Shown in pieces: positions 1-5,988 of a stretch of DNA of 7,547 bases. A program made the position numbers and the translations under genes. This stretch comes from an uncultured Spirochaetia bacterium (GTDB taxonomy: Bacteria > Spirochaetota > CALGPD01). The stretch covers positions 1 through 7,547 of the forward strand of contig CALGPD010000177.1 in the NCBI GenBank assembly GCA_937960625.1, in the 5' to 3' direction. Position 1 is the stretch's first letter. Each line of letters begins with the position of its first letter. A model generated the notes under the pieces. That model worked only from the letters and a program-made list of their open reading frames with translations. It was not told the DNA's origin and did not search any database.

Positions 1-248
1 GATTTAAGTTTAATAATTCCATGAAAAGAATATACTTCATTAAAACGGTAATTTTCCAAAAACGTTATTTGAAGGGTTTCCGGTTCTCTTCCAATAGGAA
101 TATGATTACCGTATTTATAATATTTCTCGACAGCCCATGAACCTAATAGTTTTATACAATTATGCTGTTTTGAGTGAAATACATTGTTTAATAAAACAAC
201 GAAAATACAAATCAATATCCGCGTAGTTTTAGGAAATACATTATCCAT
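1..248 (-). CDS. Secreted lipocalin-like small protein, 3' end beyond window
   Basis: The reading frame starts at the ATG at 246-248 and stays open to the left edge, giving 82 visible codons; the C-terminus is missing. The N-terminus (MDNVFPKTTR, then a hydrophobic run at residues 11-20) looks like a signal peptide. After it comes KLLGSWAVEKYY (residues 33-44) and a strand pattern ITFLENYRF (61-69). That Gly-x-Trp followed by a beta strand and a turn is the layout also seen in the next two genes upstream, so I read it as a third member of the same lipocalin-like family. Its ATG lies inside the 3' end of the preceding gene: the shared 8 bases ATGGATAA carry both this start and the other gene's stop, which suggests translational coupling. 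An AGGA about 9 bases before the ATG can serve as ribosome binding site. No function can be assigned; family membership is by pattern only. Confidence 0.7.
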   Translation of the reverse strand, partial: MDNVFPKTTRILICIFVVLLNNVFHSKQHNCIKLLGSWAVEKYYKYGNHIPIGREPETLQITFLENYRFNEVYSFHGIIKLK

Positions 249-600
249 TTTCCGATTTCCTTAAAAACAATCTGTATTTACTATGTAAAAGCATCGCGGA
301 ACCGTTAATGTTTTGATATTTAAAAACAAACTTCTTTAATTTTTTCCTGTACATATATATTAGAACGATATAATTATTAAAAATTTTCCATTTACCCGTT
401 CTAATCGTAACTTTAAATTTTGATCTTGAAGGGTCATTAACCCTTTGCTCAAAAACACCTTTTTCTTTAAAGTTTATGGTTAATAAAATAGTTCCTCTTT
501 TCATAGACCATTTACCTATAACTTTTTGCTCTAAAATCTGGCCTGATGATAAATTTACCCCTGAAACAATAAGAACTATTATTAAAATAACTCTTTTCAT
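241..600 (-). CDS. Secreted lipocalin-like small protein, 119 aa
   Basis: A complete 119-residue protein starting at ATG 598-600 with a good ribosome site (GAGG five bases upstream). Residues 1-20 form a signal peptide: MKR, a run of Ile/Leu/Val, then NLSSG before Gln21. The mature part is one compact beta-rich module: IGKW at 28-31, TILLTINFKEKG at 37-48, a second TGKW at 68-71, then strands YIVLIYMY and FVFKYQ. Gly-x-Trp at the start of a beta-barrel-like domain recalls bacterial lipocalin-like proteins, but the module is short and I cannot name a family. The gene sits 72 bases downstream of a larger relative and overlaps the next gene by 8 bases, so the three probably form one transcription unit. 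Expected location: periplasm or outside the cell. Ligand unknown. Confidence 0.75.
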   Translation of the reverse strand: MKRVILIIVLIVSGVNLSSGQILEQKVIGKWSMKRGTILLTINFKEKGVFEQRVNDPSRSKFKVTIRTGKWKIFNNYIVLIYMYRKKLKKFVFKYQNINGSAMLLHSKYRLFLRKSENG

Positions 601-672
601 TTTTTTCCTCTGAGTTTAATATTCTCTATATATATTTTCGATTAAATTTAATTTTATGTTAGAAAAATAGTA

Positions 673-1347
673 TTAAAAGTGAGAAGTCTTTTTAAATATT
701 CTATTTTTTGAGTCTTTTAGCACCGTGTTAAAATACTTATCCATGCTGATAAAAATAAAATTTGGAAAAGCTTTTTCATAATTTAATTTAATATACTTCA
801 AATGGCCTTTCTTTTTAACTTCAACATAGCCATGTAATGTTATGACTTTATTATCAATGGTTCTTTTCTCAACAAACCTGTAGAAATTCCTTATTTCAAT
901 AACTCTGCTTTCGTTTGCGTTCGAATATACCCATTTCCCCCATAGTTCAAATTTCGGTTTAATTACTAATTTTCCAGATATGATTAACTGTTTGTCTTTT
1001 AAGTAAAATACACCTATATATTTCTTTTCATTTGGAAACTTTATCATTAATAAAGGCGAACCGAAATATTTAACAAATTTATACCTTCCCAATTTTACTT
1101 CACTGTTTGAATAACTGTTCTCTCCAAAAAATACTATTCCGTTTTTCTTGAATTCCATAGTTATACTGTTATCCGGCTTAATAGTTTCCCAGAATCCTAA
1201 TAATTCCTTTTTAGCGATTAATTTATATTTCTTCCTGCTTATTTCATTAATGAAATCAATAATATCATTATGGTAAAATTGATTATAACTTATCCGGGTT
1301 AGACAAACTAAGAAAAAAAATAAAAGCGGAAAAAAACATTTCTTCAA
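673..1347 (-). CDS. Exported two-module lipocalin-like protein, 224 aa
   Basis: I place the start at TTG 1345-1347, not at the more distal TTG 1399-1401 that gives 242 residues. The inner TTG has AAAGG eight bases upstream and yields MKKCFFPLLFFFLV, a normal signal peptide or membrane anchor; the longer form adds a hydrophobic stretch with no ribosome site. The mature part appears to hold two copies of the module found once in the next gene. The first runs from LLGFWETI (49-56) through ITMEFKKNG (62-70) to GRYKF (87-91). The second runs from LWGKWVYS (135-142) through VIEIRNF to HGYVEV (172-177). Lys/Tyr/Phe-rich strands alternate throughout. It is the first gene of the minus-strand trio and diverges from the gene at 1479. 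No catalytic motif is visible; binding of a small ligand or a structural envelope role are guesses. Confidence 0.7.
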   Translation of the reverse strand: MKKCFFPLLFFFLVCLTRISYNQFYHNDIIDFINEISRKKYKLIAKKELLGFWETIKPDNSITMEFKKNGIVFFGENSYSNSEVKLGRYKFVKYFGSPLLMIKFPNEKKYIGVFYLKDKQLIISGKLVIKPKFELWGKWVYSNANESRVIEIRNFYRFVEKRTIDNKVITLHGYVEVKKKGHLKYIKLNYEKAFPNFIFISMDKYFNTVLKDSKNRIFKKTSHF

Positions 1348-1399
1348 ATTGAAAACCTTTATATAATTTAATATCAATAATATCGGTAAAAAAGTGAAC

Positions 1400-1411
1400 A
1401 AGAATATTCTT
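1400..1411. promoter_or_regulatory. Perfect 12-bp palindrome in divergent spacer
   Basis: AAGAATATTCTT reads the same on both strands. It lies between the minus-strand lipocalin-like trio and the plus-strand gene at 1479, about 50 bases ahead of the minus-strand start and 67 bases ahead of the plus-strand start. The position would suit an operator for a dimeric regulator, but the site is AT-rich and no regulator gene is next to it. Confidence 0.3.
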
Positions 1412-1456
1412 ATAAAATAAAAAGTTATTTACTTTTTGCATTAATTGTATATGATG

Positions 1457-1462
1457 TATAAT
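1457..1462 (+). promoter_or_regulatory. -10 hexamer TATAAT ahead of the 1479 gene
   Basis: A perfect TATAAT stands 16 bases before the ATG at 1479. The best -35 candidates are poor: TTTGCA at 1435-1440 with a 16-base spacer, or TTGCAT at 1436-1441 with 15. Transcription from it would begin near 1469, leaving a leader of about ten bases and little room for the GGGAT ribosome site at 1468-1472. The -10 is convincing as sequence; its use is inferred. Confidence 0.4.
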
Positions 1463-1478
1463 AGTTTGGGATTAAATA

Positions 1479-2435
1479 ATGGAAGACCAAGAATATAATC
1501 AGCATATTTTAAAAATGAAGCTTTTTATCTCTAAGCTCCCTAAAATGAGCGGGGGAGGCGATTTTGAAATTGTTGATAAAGAAAATAAAATTATTAAACT
1601 CTTTCTGCAGAATCAGAAAAAATTTAGCAAATTATTTTCTAAACCTAATATGTTTCCCGATATGGATTTTGCAAAAGCTAGAGCTTTTTTTCTCACTGCT
1701 TTAAGAGACTATACAGTTGAACAAATTCTACCTACAATTGATTATTTTGAAAAACACATTAACTTTAACATTATTGAAATATTTGATTCTGAACTTGAAA
1801 AACTCCCCAGAGAAATAATTATTGATTTTTATAAAAAACTGATATTAACTAAAGAAGTAAGAAAACACTTTGTGGGAACTAAAAACTCGGTTTTTACTCC
1901 ATACATTTACAAATACCTCATGGGTTTTCATGAAAAAATGGGATACGGCACAAGGGAACTCTTCAAATATCAAGAATTTGAAAAAATTGAAGACTATGTG
2001 GATTTTCTTAAAATTTGCGTTATAATCCGAAACGTTCTGTTTATTAAAATACCCGTTGTTATTAACGGAAAAAAGAATCTCGTTAATTATGAACATTCAA
2101 ATTCAAACCCAATTCTTAAACGAGAATATTTTTTCAACTTAAAAAAAGTTATTAAAAAACTGCTCCCGGGAATCCCAGAGTTCTTTATTAAAATCAGTAT
2201 GAACAGCGTAATTAATAATCAGGATGCTACAGGTGATGTAGAGGCAGCGAGTAAATTCTTAAAAATCATTGTTGAACGAGCTAAATACGAAATAGATATT
2301 ACAAAAAAAGATAGAGGTGCCGACACTCCGGATAAATCCTGGTTTAATACAGCGAGAAAAAGCTATTCATTTTACGGCTTTGATATTGAAATGCTGGAGC
2401 AATTCTATTACGTTGCCAGTGATAACGGTTGGTAA
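1479..2435 (+). CDS. Unrecognised cytoplasmic protein, 318 aa
   Basis: I do not recognise this protein. It starts at ATG 1479 with a GGGAT-type ribosome site seven bases upstream and runs 318 residues to TAA. There is no signal peptide and no membrane segment. The charged, Leu/Ile/Phe/Lys-rich sequence looks mostly helical. Visible landmarks are a Gly-rich MSGGGDFE at 23-30, a beta-like stretch VLFIKIPVVINGKKNLVNYE at 186-205, and a distinctive aromatic C-terminus: an Asp-Lys-Ser-Trp-Phe segment at 285-289, YGFDIEML at 299-306, then FYYVASDNGW at 309-318. The highly patterned tail looks like a conserved family signature rather than random sequence. It is a single-gene unit, divergent from the lipocalin-like genes and convergent with the hydrolase, whose stop codon is 10 bases away. 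Role unknown. Confidence 0.8.
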   Translation: MEDQEYNQHILKMKLFISKLPKMSGGGDFEIVDKENKIIKLFLQNQKKFSKLFSKPNMFPDMDFAKARAFFLTALRDYTVEQILPTIDYFEKHINFNIIEIFDSELEKLPREIIIDFYKKLILTKEVRKHFVGTKNSVFTPYIYKYLMGFHEKMGYGTRELFKYQEFEKIEDYVDFLKICVIIRNVLFIKIPVVINGKKNLVNYEHSNSNPILKREYFFNLKKVIKKLLPGIPEFFIKISMNSVINNQDATGDVEAASKFLKIIVERAKYEIDITKKDRGADTPDKSWFNTARKSYSFYGFDIEMLEQFYYVASDNGW

Positions 2436-2462
2436 TAACTATTTACTAGACCGCTATTTTTT
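2426..2462 (+). terminator. Weak hairpin plus T run after the 1479 gene
   Basis: CGGTTGGTAA (2426-2435, including the stop codon) can pair imperfectly with TTTACTAGACCG (2442-2453), with one mismatch and a bulge, and is followed by six T at 2457-2462. This is the shape of a rho-independent terminator for the plus-strand gene, although the stem is weak and the T run lies in the 3' end of the opposing hydrolase gene. Confidence 0.25.
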
Positions 2463-3411
2463 CGCCGTTCTCATCAATGGATTTTATAAACCTGATTAAA
2501 TCCTGATTAAACCGCTCAACATTTTCCATAAACAATAAATGCCCGCAATTTCCATAAACGATTAAATCACTGTTTTTTATGTTTTTATTTAAATAAACAG
2601 CTTCATTTAAATTTAAAATCTTATCATTTTTTCCATGCAAAATTAAAACTGGAACTTCAATTGATTTTAAAGCATGGTGATGAGTGCATTTTAATACCGC
2701 TTCAAGCTGGCCTTTTTTATCACATGGATTATCTTTCTGCTTCAACGCTGATTCAAAAAAATCTATTATTTTATCATTGATTTTATATACAACGTATTTT
2801 TCTATCATCTCAAAATATGTTTCTTTGGTTAAAGTTTTTCTTACATTTCCAACGAGAAAATTAACAACATCCATATCAAATTCCGGAAGTGCGAAATTTT
2901 CAAAAATTGCTCCGCCACCTTCTTTTCTTTTCATAATAACGGAATTATACGCATCAATCATTTTAGGAATAAAATAACCGCCTGCAATATTATATACTGA
3001 ATTTTTTATTAGTTTCTCTACTAATTTCTGGAATCTTTTAGGTATGCCCGCAATTGAACTTATTAAAGAGATACTTTTAACCATTTCAGGATAATCCCTG
3101 TAAAATTGCAAAGCAATAAGCCCGCCCATGGAAGTGCCTGCGATATGAACAGAAGAAATATCAAGTTCATGGAGGACGCATTTTACATCCGCGGCAAATT
3201 TCTCCATTGTATATTCATCAGCATGGTCTGATTTTCCAGCACCGCGGTTATCTATGGTAATAACGGTAAAATGTTTTGACAGTTCTTTTACGTTGTATTT
3301 CCACAATAACCGGTCTCCGCCAAAGCCTGATAATAAAACCAAAGCAGGAGACTTTTTACCCGCAACATCGAAATATATTTTAACCCGGTTATTTATAGTA
3401 TATCTACCCAT
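2446..3411 (-). CDS. Alpha/beta hydrolase, 321 aa
   Basis: An alpha/beta-hydrolase-fold enzyme. I start it at ATG 3409-3411 because GAGG lies six bases upstream; an upstream in-frame TTG (3421-3423) would add four residues but destroy that ribosome site. Using the ATG numbering, the fold's landmarks are present in order: LVLLSGFGGDRLLW (24-37, oxyanion-hole region), DNRGAGKSD (54-62), the nucleophile elbow GTSMGG with Ser94, the acid Asp263 in HGKNDKI, and the base His291 in GNCGHLLF. A helical cap of roughly 120 residues lies between the core halves and makes the protein somewhat longer than the usual 260-280. There is no signal peptide, so it is cytoplasmic. The triad is complete, so it should be active as an esterase, lipase-like enzyme or similar; the substrate cannot be read from sequence. 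It is a single gene converging on the gene at 1479. Confidence 0.93.
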   Translation of the reverse strand: MGRYTINNRVKIYFDVAGKKSPALVLLSGFGGDRLLWKYNVKELSKHFTVITIDNRGAGKSDHADEYTMEKFAADVKCVLHELDISSVHIAGTSMGGLIALQFYRDYPEMVKSISLISSIAGIPKRFQKLVEKLIKNSVYNIAGGYFIPKMIDAYNSVIMKRKEGGGAIFENFALPEFDMDVVNFLVGNVRKTLTKETYFEMIEKYVVYKINDKIIDFFESALKQKDNPCDKKGQLEAVLKCTHHHALKSIEVPVLILHGKNDKILNLNEAVYLNKNIKNSDLIVYGNCGHLLFMENVERFNQDLIRFIKSIDENGEKIAV

Positions 3412-3446
3412 TCTTAACCTCAATATTAAGTTTAATTAAAGTCAGT

Positions 3447-3475
3447 AAAATAAGTAAAAACCGCGTTTAAGTCAA
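3447..3475 (-). promoter_or_regulatory. Promoter of the alpha/beta hydrolase gene
   Basis: On the minus strand TTGACT (3470-3475) and TATTTT (3447-3452) are separated by exactly 17 bases. The -35 matches the sigma-70 consensus at five of six bases and the -10 at four of six. Transcription would start near 3440, giving a leader of about 30 bases that contains the GAGG ribosome site. Confidence 0.45.
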
Positions 3476-3517
3476 TATAACCAAAGTTAATAATATTCAG
3501 GAAACATAAACAAAGGT

Positions 3518-3955
3518 TTAACCTTTTAATTGATAGTAACTAAAAGGCAGTTTTGAAGTAAAAATTCTTTTATAGGCAAGTATTTTTTCCGGTTTTTTTA
3601 TTAATTTGTGTTTATCCAGATGACGGTAACGGATTATTGTTTTTAATTCAAAAACTTCTTCAAGTTTGGCAACGCGGGTCCGGCTGCGCCTGTTTGCCCG
3701 CCTTCTACCGCCGCGGCGCTGTCTTTTTTGAAACGGCTGATTACTCCCTGTTTCATCATCAGTGTCAGTTGTCAACGCGTTGTCCTTACACAAACATATA
3801 TAAATTTTATATTCAATATCTGTTGATTTGTAATTGAAATCTTCATCAAAATATTCAACATTATTTTGTTCAGCATTTATAATAAATAATAAAAACATAA
3901 ATAAAACGAAAACAAAAATTAGATATGTGCTTAATATAAATTTATTTTTAAGCAA
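3518..3955 (-). CDS. Small exported protein with arginine-rich region, 145 aa
   Basis: I do not recognise this protein. The longest frame begins at ATG 4007-4009, but a strong promoter (3975-4003) lies inside that extension, so the true start must be downstream. TTG 3953-3955 has GAGGAG with six to seven bases of spacing and gives MLKNKFILSTYLIF followed by a long hydrophobic run: a signal peptide or single membrane anchor (about residues 3-27). ATG 3968-3970 is the alternative and would be nearly leaderless. After an acidic, Asn/Asp-rich segment comes an extraordinary block with ten Arg in eighteen residues (KRQRRGGRRR, then ANRRSRTR; about 77-94), then a Lys-rich tail ending YYQLKG. The arginine block is encoded by a GC-rich island (about 3675-3730) in otherwise AT-rich DNA, using CGC, CGG, AGG and AGA. 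Binding to a polyanion is a guess. Confidence 0.65.
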   Translation of the reverse strand: MLKNKFILSTYLIFVFVLFMFLLFIINAEQNNVEYFDEDFNYKSTDIEYKIYICLCKDNALTTDTDDETGSNQPFQKRQRRGGRRRANRRSRTRVAKLEEVFELKTIIRYRHLDKHKLIKKPEKILAYKRIFTSKLPFSYYQLKG

Positions 3956-3961
3956 ATTTTC

Positions 3962-4021
3962 TCTCCTCATTATTATTATAGTATAAATAACAAAATATTT
4001 CAAGTGCAATTAATGAGGAGA
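3962..4021. repeat. 11-bp perfect inverted repeat bracketing a promoter
   Basis: TCTCCTCATTA at 3962-3972 and its exact reverse complement TAATGAGGAGA at 4011-4021 flank 38 bases that contain the whole TTGAAA/TATAAT promoter. The left arm also carries the ribosome site and the ATG at 3970; the right arm is a mirror-image ATG-AGG-AGA facing the other way. Seen directly; function (operator half-sites, hairpin or invertible segment) is unknown. Confidence 0.75.
3975..4003 (-). promoter_or_regulatory. Strong sigma-70-type promoter, TTGAAA-17-TATAAT
   Basis: On the minus strand TTGAAA (3998-4003) is followed, after exactly 17 bases, by a perfect TATAAT (3975-3980). The predicted start point is near 3968, right at the GAGGAG ribosome site of the arginine-rich exported protein. 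This is the best promoter in the window, and it shows that the longest reading frame (from 4009) overstates the gene. Confidence 0.7.
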
Positions 4022-4172
4022 TTCACTCGATATATATACTTTTTTAGTCCGGAACATAAAATCAGGATATAATTAAGCATTTCACTTTTCAAGTCAAACG
4101 AAAATTCAAACCACAACATGCAAGCATATAAACACAAAATAAATAACGCTTCAAAACCAAAACTTTCTACAA

Positions 4173-4257
4173 ACCATGAAGAACATTAAGAACGTGAAGG
4201 CAATGCCAACGCCCTCCAAAAAAACGAATTCTTCATGTTCTTGAATTCCTTCATGGT
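4173..4257. repeat. Long inverted repeat with 9-nt periodicity
   Basis: The left arm (4173-4199) is built of three 9-base units related to ATGAAGAAC. The right arm (4231-4257) is made of reverse-complement units such as TTCTTCATG and TCCTTCATG. The arms match at 22 of 27 positions and are separated by a 31-base, partly C-rich loop. RNA from either strand could fold into a long hairpin. It lies 49 bases beyond the stop of the ankyrin gene, so it could protect or end that transcript, but there is no T run typical of an intrinsic terminator. Nine-base units of this kind resemble dispersed intergenic repeats seen in some environmental genomes; that comparison is from memory. Confidence 0.75.
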
Positions 4258-4305
4258 AAAATTTCTTCATCAGCTGGCTGTCTCTTCTATACTCTAACCG
4301 GTTTA

Positions 4306-5808
4306 TTAATAACCGAAACCGCGGGTTTTAAAAAACTTGATAAAATTAACGAGTTTATTTTTCCTGCTATATAAATATGCTTTGATTGTATTTCTTCTGG
4401 TAAATTTAAGGCCGTTGTTAGCAAAATAATTCAGGGTTTTCAGTTTACCCGTTCTTGTTAAATTGAATATAATTTCACGGGAATTAAAATTAATATCAGC
4501 GCCTTTTTCAAGTAAATAGTCAATAAGCTTATCGTTTTTGGAAAGAATAGAAATTGATAACGCGCTGTTCCTAAACCTATCCCTAATGTTTATTTTTGCC
4601 CCTGATTTAATGAGAATGGATATCAACGCTTTGTTTTCTTTTCGGCAAGCATTGATAAGGGGTATTTTGCCATATACACCGGATGTATTTATGTTAGTAT
4701 TTAACTTAAGCAGCCTTTTTAATATTTTTACGTTTCCGTTGTCAATTGCAACGTTCAGGCAGGAAGAAATATGAGTGCTGTTTTTGGCCTTGCCGTAAGC
4801 TAAGAGAAAATTTAAGGATTTTTCATCATTATTTTTCACACTCACCATTAGGGGAGTGAAATTGTTTGGGTAAAGGTTATGGATATACTTATCGTGCTGA
4901 TATCCAGTATTTATTTTAGCTCCGTTTTCAAGAAGGAGTTTAACCGCTTCATGCCTGAAATAAGCCACGGCATTGAAAAGCGCGCTGCCGCCTTTCCTAT
5001 AATTAGCGTTTACGTTGGTTTTATTATTAATAAAAATCCGGAGTAAATCTGTCTGTCCTGATTTGGCAGCGTTTCTGAAAGCGAATTTAAGCCCTCTTTT
5101 TTTCGGCATTTTTTTCAAAAGAAACCTAAGTATTTCAGGCGACCCTTTTTCTACCGCGCTTAACACGGCTAAAGACCTTGCTTTAGCATTATAATTCAGT
5201 TTATTAAAAACGTATTTTACAAGGCCTAAGTTTCCGCTTCCGGCCGCATGGCTTAAAATATCACCTTTATTAAAATCAGCGCCGTGCTTTTCAAGTTTAA
5301 TTAATAATCTAAATTTATTATTAACAGCGGCTTTTCTTAAAGAAGGAGTTAAATTTATTTTTCTTCCGTTTAGTGATTTCAGAAAATAATCAACAACGGC
5401 AAAATTGCCGTTTGAAACCGCGGATGATAATGCCAGAGATATTTCATTGCTTTTTTTAGTATACGGCAGCAGCACTTTAACTATTGACAGATGCCCGTTT
5501 AAAGCAGCAATTTCAAGAGGGGTTTTATAGTAAGCATCACTGTTTGTATTTAGCTCAGCGCCGTTTTTTAATAAAAATTCGACAATTTTTGAATATCCCT
5601 TTTCGCTGGCTTTATAAATCGCGGTCAGCCCGTCATTGCCTTTGGCATTAATATCAGCGCCGTTTTTAAGTTTTAACTTAACTTTATCGAAATCACCGCT
5701 TTCAGCTGATTTTATTAAAGAGCTGTTCAATTCCGCTCTTGTTTCCGGTTTACAGGAAATTAGTAAATACAAACTTAGTAATAAAAAAATAATTGTTATT
5801 TTCTTCAA
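4306..5808 (-). CDS. Ankyrin-repeat lipoprotein, 500 aa
   Basis: A lipid-anchored ankyrin-repeat protein. I choose TTG 5806-5808 as start: GGTGAG lies four bases upstream and the product begins MKKITIIFLLLSLYLLISC, a textbook lipoprotein signal with the lipobox Leu-Ile-Ser-Cys19. The longer frame from ATG 5826 adds MNMVSQ and starts at or before the likely transcription start. The mature protein from about residue 28 to 485 is a run of roughly 13-14 ankyrin repeats of about 33 residues. The clearest are near the N-terminus (GADINAKGNDGLTAIYKASE, then a Val-Glu-Phe-Leu-Leu-Lys-Asn-Gly-Ala helix; TPLEIAALNGHLSIVKVLL) and around 280-300 (EAVKLLLENGAKIN). Middle repeats are degenerate and often lack the TPL turn. 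Ankyrin repeats bind proteins, so a periplasmic or surface scaffold or inhibitor role is likely; the partner is unknown. It stands alone as a transcription unit. Confidence 0.9.
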   Translation of the reverse strand: MKKITIIFLLLSLYLLISCKPETRAELNSSLIKSAESGDFDKVKLKLKNGADINAKGNDGLTAIYKASEKGYSKIVEFLLKNGAELNTNSDAYYKTPLEIAALNGHLSIVKVLLPYTKKSNEISLALSSAVSNGNFAVVDYFLKSLNGRKINLTPSLRKAAVNNKFRLLIKLEKHGADFNKGDILSHAAGSGNLGLVKYVFNKLNYNAKARSLAVLSAVEKGSPEILRFLLKKMPKKRGLKFAFRNAAKSGQTDLLRIFINNKTNVNANYRKGGSALFNAVAYFRHEAVKLLLENGAKINTGYQHDKYIHNLYPNNFTPLMVSVKNNDEKSLNFLLAYGKAKNSTHISSCLNVAIDNGNVKILKRLLKLNTNINTSGVYGKIPLINACRKENKALISILIKSGAKINIRDRFRNSALSISILSKNDKLIDYLLEKGADINFNSREIIFNLTRTGKLKTLNYFANNGLKFTRRNTIKAYLYSRKNKLVNFIKFFKTRGFGY

Positions 5809-5830
5809 TTGACTCACCATATTCATTTTT

Positions 5831-5847
5831 ATTATAATAACACGTGT
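5831..5847 (-). promoter_or_regulatory. TATAAT and adjacent ACACGTGT palindrome before ankyrin gene
   Basis: On the minus strand a perfect TATAAT occupies 5831-5836, which would start transcription near 5824 and leave a leader of about 16 bases to the TTG start. I find no good -35 at the right distance. The 8-bp palindrome ACACGTGT (5840-5847) sits just upstream, in what would be the spacer, where a repressor could act. Regulation is inference. Confidence 0.35.
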
Positions 5848-5888
5848 GCAATTAAATTAATATTTTATTCTATAAAATAATTTATTTT

Positions 5889-5921
5889 TTGACAAATCCG
5901 TTTGTTCAAATATTCTATAAT
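5889..5921 (+). promoter_or_regulatory. Candidate kaiB promoter with odd spacing
   Basis: Perfect hexamers TTGACA (5889-5894) and TATAAT (5916-5921) occur upstream of kaiB but are 21 bases apart, too far for a standard sigma-70 promoter. TATTCT at 5911-5916 would give a 16-base spacer with a poorer -10. Either way the transcript would have a leader of about 90 bases. Confidence 0.4.
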
Positions 5922-5988
5922 AAATTTTACTTATCATAGCCGATATTATACTTGTAAAAAATAAAATTTTCTTTTATAAATAATAAGC

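Larger units (their letters stand above)
3956..4305. other. 350-base intergenic region without a gene
   Basis: Neither strand has a credible gene between the arginine-rich exported protein and the ankyrin lipoprotein. The region holds the promoter and inverted repeat at 3962-4021 and the 9-nt-periodic inverted repeat at 4173-4257. The part between them (about 4022-4172) shows nothing I can interpret; it is A/C-rich on the plus strand with several short CAAA-type runs. Confidence 0.7.

Noticed and set aside
3512..3526. AAAGG/CCTTT hairpin as terminator of the arginine-rich protein gene
   Set aside because: A five-base stem spanning the stop codon and no T run in the minus-strand direction.
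3637..3837. Plus-strand reading frame opposite the arginine-rich block
   Set aside because: No ribosome site or family resemblance; it is open because the minus-strand gene's GC-rich codons lack stops in that frame.
3956..4009. N-terminal extension of the arginine-rich protein from ATG 4009
   Set aside because: It contains the -10 and -35 of the best promoter in the window, so it cannot be on that transcript, and it has no ribosome site of its own.
4013..4072. Short plus-strand frame starting ATG-AGG-AGA in the right arm of the inverted repeat
   Set aside because: Only 19 codons, no homology, and its start is explained as a mirror of the left arm; no promoter points this way in the present orientation.
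4299..4315. CGGTT/AACCG hairpin at the stop of the ankyrin gene
   Set aside because: A five-base stem with no following T run on the minus strand, so not an intrinsic terminator.
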